A model generated the notes under the pieces. The model was not told the origin of the DNA. It worked only from the letters and a program-made list of their open reading frames with translations, and made no database searches. DNA of 64,000 nucleotides from Brevibacillus laterosporus (lineage in GTDB: Bacteria > Bacillota > Bacilli > Brevibacillales > Brevibacillaceae), in NCBI RefSeq assembly GCF_030489605.1, contig NZ_JAUKFY010000008.1, positions 124,001-188,000 on the forward strand, read 5' to 3'. Of this stretch, positions 62,175 to 64,000 are shown piece by piece. Made by a program: the position numbers and the translations under genes. Every line of letters begins with the position of its first letter. Position 1 is the stretch's first letter.

Positions 62175-62218
62175 ACCCCTTTTCTCTTTTGCTCATATCG
62201 TAAAAAGAAAGGAGGGGT
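62175..62218 (+). promoter_or_regulatory. Hairpin covering the yunC ribosome site
   Basis: ACCCCTTTT can pair with AAAGGAGGGGT, which contains the yunC ribosome site (62208-62217). The C-rich strand lies 30 bases upstream. It could be a translational switch or simply an overlap with a yunE terminator. Confidence 0.4.
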
Positions 62219-62221
62219 ACG

Positions 62222-62542
62222 ATGATTGAAATGAAGCCGCTTTATTTTAACGCGGGTGTAGCACAGGCCATTACCGTGCATTTGCCGAAAACTACGCTGC
62301 TGGTTGTAGCCACGGAAATCGGCTATATCATGTGCGGTGCGCTTGATGTTGGATTATTAAATGAGAAGCTAGCTCATCGAGAAATTATTGCAGGTCGTGC
62401 AACAGGGGTAAAAACGATACAAGAACTGCTGGATGCTCCTTTAGAATCAGTGACTTATGGCTCAGTGGCTTTGGGGATAGAGATAGGTACAAAAGGTAGC
62501 GATGCTATTGAACTCATGCTTTCTCACGAACAACGAACATAA
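62222..62542 (+). CDS. yunC: DUF1805 protein YunC
   Basis: A 106-residue protein: LLVVATEIGYIMCGALDVGL and the later REIIAGRATGVKTIQELLDA are typical of YunC (DUF1805), a small conserved Bacillus protein of known structure but unknown function. AAAGGAGGGG precedes the ATG at five-base spacing. It lies 73 bases after yunE. Confidence 0.9.
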   Translation: MIEMKPLYFNAGVAQAITVHLPKTTLLVVATEIGYIMCGALDVGLLNEKLAHREIIAGRATGVKTIQELLDAPLESVTYGSVALGIEIGTKGSDAIELMLSHEQRT

Positions 62543-62549
62543 GCGTAAA

Positions 62550-62584
62550 AGCCTCCTAATGCCTCACGGACTAGGAGGTTTGCG
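62550..62584 (+). terminator. Hairpin after yunC
   Basis: GCCTCCTA and TAGGAGGT form an 8-bp stem; the T tract is short (TTTGCG). Confidence 0.5.
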
Positions 62585-62718
62585 ATGGTGGACAAGCTCA
62601 ACAGCCTTAGCCAAACTTCTCTTTATTAGACAACAATAGTAAAATCAATCCTTCTTTTTGACGAAATTACTAATAGGTATAATGGTACTAGTACTAGGAA
62701 AGGCTTGGAAAAAAACTA

Positions 62719-63810
62719 ATGCGATTATTGTCCATCACCCGCTGTGAAACAGGCATGAAGCTTGCACGAAGTATCTACAATAGTAATGGTACAATCTTAG
62801 TGGGAAACGGCGTTACACTTACCCAGAGAATGATCGCACGTTTAGCAGAAATGAATATTCATTCCATTTATATTGGGGATGATGATACCGCTGACATTCT
62901 TATAGATGATATAATCTCCGATGAGACACGACGGGAAGCGATGGGATTTATCCACAAGTCGTTTGAAACCTTTCGTGAAGATCCTAAAAAATTTAGACAA
63001 GTGTTTGCGGCAGAAAAAATGGGACTGCGTGTTCGAGGCGTGCTCATGAATCTTATTCATGAATTAAAAAACAATCATTCAGCAATGAATTTACTAGGAA
63101 CGGTGTGTGGTGTCGATTCCTACGTGTTTGTCCATTCCTTTAACGTAACAATTTATACTGTATCAGTCGGCTTAAAAATGGGGTTAAATGATAAGGAAAT
63201 TGCTGATCTAGCCTTAGGGGCTATTTTACATGATGTAGGTAAAATGATGATTCCGCCTGAAATATTAAACAAGCCGGGGCGTTTGACTGATGAGGAGTAT
63301 GAAATTATCAAGCAGCACACCGTAATCGGATTTGAATTATTAAGAAAACAAATCGGAATTCCGTTACTAGCTGCACATTGCGCATTTCAGCATCATGAAA
63401 GAATTGACGGGAGCGGTTACCCCCGTCAATTAAAAGAAGCGGAAATTCATCCATATGCAAAAATTTTAGCTGTATGTGACGTGTTTGATGCTTTAACAAG
63501 TCATCGGGTTTATCGTAAGCCGATGCTGCCGCATGATGCTACTGAGCTGTTGTTTGCAGGATCAGGCACGCAATTTTGTAATAATGTTTTGGAAAAATTC
63601 CGCAATGCAATCTCTATTTATCCAGTTGGACTGGGGGTCACCTTAAGCTCTGGTATCTCCGGTGTTATTATTAAAAATAATCCGGGATTTCCCTCCAGAC
63701 CGGTTGTACGAATTTTAGAAAATGAGGCACATGAAAAGATAAATCCATTTGAAATTGATTTAACTACCGAGTTAAGTCTAGTCATTTCTGATTGTGAGCC
63801 GCTTAGCTAA
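62719..63810 (+). CDS. HD-GYP domain protein (probable c-di-GMP phosphodiesterase)
   Basis: A 363-residue protein. The HD motif is in AILHDVGKMMIPPEILNKPG (about residues 169-188), HHERIDGSGYP near residue 233 contains the GYP signature, and DVFDALTSHRVYRKPM follows near residue 255. HD-GYP enzymes degrade cyclic di-GMP to GMP. The first 110 residues form an unrecognised sensor or dimerisation part that starts LLSITRCETGMKLARSIY, common to cytoplasmic HD-GYP proteins. The ribosome site (AGGAAAGG) is weak and far. It is followed by a convergent rhodanese gene. Confidence 0.92.
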   Translation: MRLLSITRCETGMKLARSIYNSNGTILVGNGVTLTQRMIARLAEMNIHSIYIGDDDTADILIDDIISDETRREAMGFIHKSFETFREDPKKFRQVFAAEKMGLRVRGVLMNLIHELKNNHSAMNLLGTVCGVDSYVFVHSFNVTIYTVSVGLKMGLNDKEIADLALGAILHDVGKMMIPPEILNKPGRLTDEEYEIIKQHTVIGFELLRKQIGIPLLAAHCAFQHHERIDGSGYPRQLKEAEIHPYAKILAVCDVFDALTSHRVYRKPMLPHDATELLFAGSGTQFCNNVLEKFRNAISIYPVGLGVTLSSGISGVIIKNNPGFPSRPVVRILENEAHEKINPFEIDLTTELSLVISDCEPLS

Positions 63811-63835
63811 TCGGTTTATTTTTGAGAAAGCGAGC

Positions 63836-64000
63836 TTAGATGGTTACATTAGCTGGGTTGCTTATTGTTTCGAGTCCAGCCTGATTCCAGGCGAGGATTC
63901 CACCTTCTAAATTAATCAAATTCTCAAAGCCTTTCGATTCTAAAAGGCTGACCGCTATGGCAGAGCGAGCGCCGGAACGACACTGGACAAGTATAGGTTT
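63836..64000 (-). CDS. Rhodanese-like domain protein (C-terminal part, runs off window)
   Basis: Only the last 54 codons are in the window; the gene begins beyond base 64000. It contains the rhodanese active-site loop QCRSGARSAIAVSLLESKGF with the catalytic cysteine, followed by NLINLEGGILAWNQAGL, the usual C-terminus of a single-domain rhodanese. Sulfurtransferase activity is probable, partner unknown. It is convergent with the HD-GYP gene. Confidence 0.88.
   Translation of the reverse strand, partial: KPILVQCRSGARSAIAVSLLESKGFENLINLEGGILAWNQAGLETISNPANVTI

Overview
The window looks like chromosomal DNA from an endospore-forming Bacillota of the Brevibacillus/Paenibacillaceae type; a Brevibacillus laterosporus-like genome is my best guess. 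Grounds: strong AGGAGG ribosome sites, TTG and GTG starts, S-box riboswitches, a sufCDSUB operon, YkuU/YkuV, YunC/YunE/YunF and flotillin genes arranged much as in Bacillus, a spore-germination permease gene, and moderately low GC by eye. The genus is inferred from gene content, not from a search.

Layout. 1-5.5 kb: maltose/alpha-glucoside locus (LacI-type regulator, GH31 alpha-glucosidase, divergent PTS IICB and a probable maltose-6'-phosphate phosphatase) with palindromic operators and a cre-like site. 5.6-6.7 kb: secreted stalk-domain protein. 6.9-12.5 kb: methionine salvage, as two divergent transcription units (mtnWXBD, and a DUF1722-like gene plus mtnK), each behind its own SAM-I riboswitch. 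12.6-18.4 kb: GNAT acetyltransferase, heterodimeric BmrCD-type ABC exporter, MFS transporter. 18.4-23.8 kb: ZosA-like metal ATPase with a PerR/Fur/Zur-type box, polysaccharide deacetylase, DUF2797 protein, alanine racemase with an unusual charged insert.

23.8-27.7 kb is accessory island 1: a tyrosine-recombinase remnant, an HTH-TPR (RRNPP-type) regulator followed directly by a 41-codon secreted peptide gene, a decayed secreted-protein gene, a small membrane protein and a decayed serine recombinase. 27.7-43.7 kb returns to core genes: ArsC/Spx-like yusI, ykuU/ykuV, gcvH, a lipoprotein with a two-component system, small conserved proteins, pckA with a CcpN-like operator over its -10 box, and sufCDSUB.

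43.7-48.6 kb is accessory island 2, bracketed by two copies of the same integrase 3' end. It carries a second HTH-TPR regulator with an overlapping 44-codon secreted peptide gene, a secreted cysteine hydrolase, a DUF3139 protein, two candidate small ORFs, a Cro/CI-type regulator and a dead phage gene. 48.7-64 kb is mostly core: nucleotidyltransferase-like protein, lone GerAB permease, MerR/TipAS regulator with a MerR-type promoter, tRNA-Ser and tRNA-His, a sigma-W-type promoter ahead of nfeD-floT, copZ-csoR, two tandem BMP lipoproteins, a JAMM protein, yunF-yunE-yunC, an HD-GYP protein and the end of a rhodanese gene.

The most interesting signal is the pair of HTH-TPR regulator/peptide cassettes. 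Neither peptide gene is long enough to be picked up easily, and the two propeptides end in the same seven-residue pattern, Y-x-Y-x-x-G-(Y/W): YAYDPGY in one, YTYGEGW in the other. I infer two paralogous, probably mobile, peptide quorum-sensing systems with an aromatic C-terminal heptapeptide as signal.
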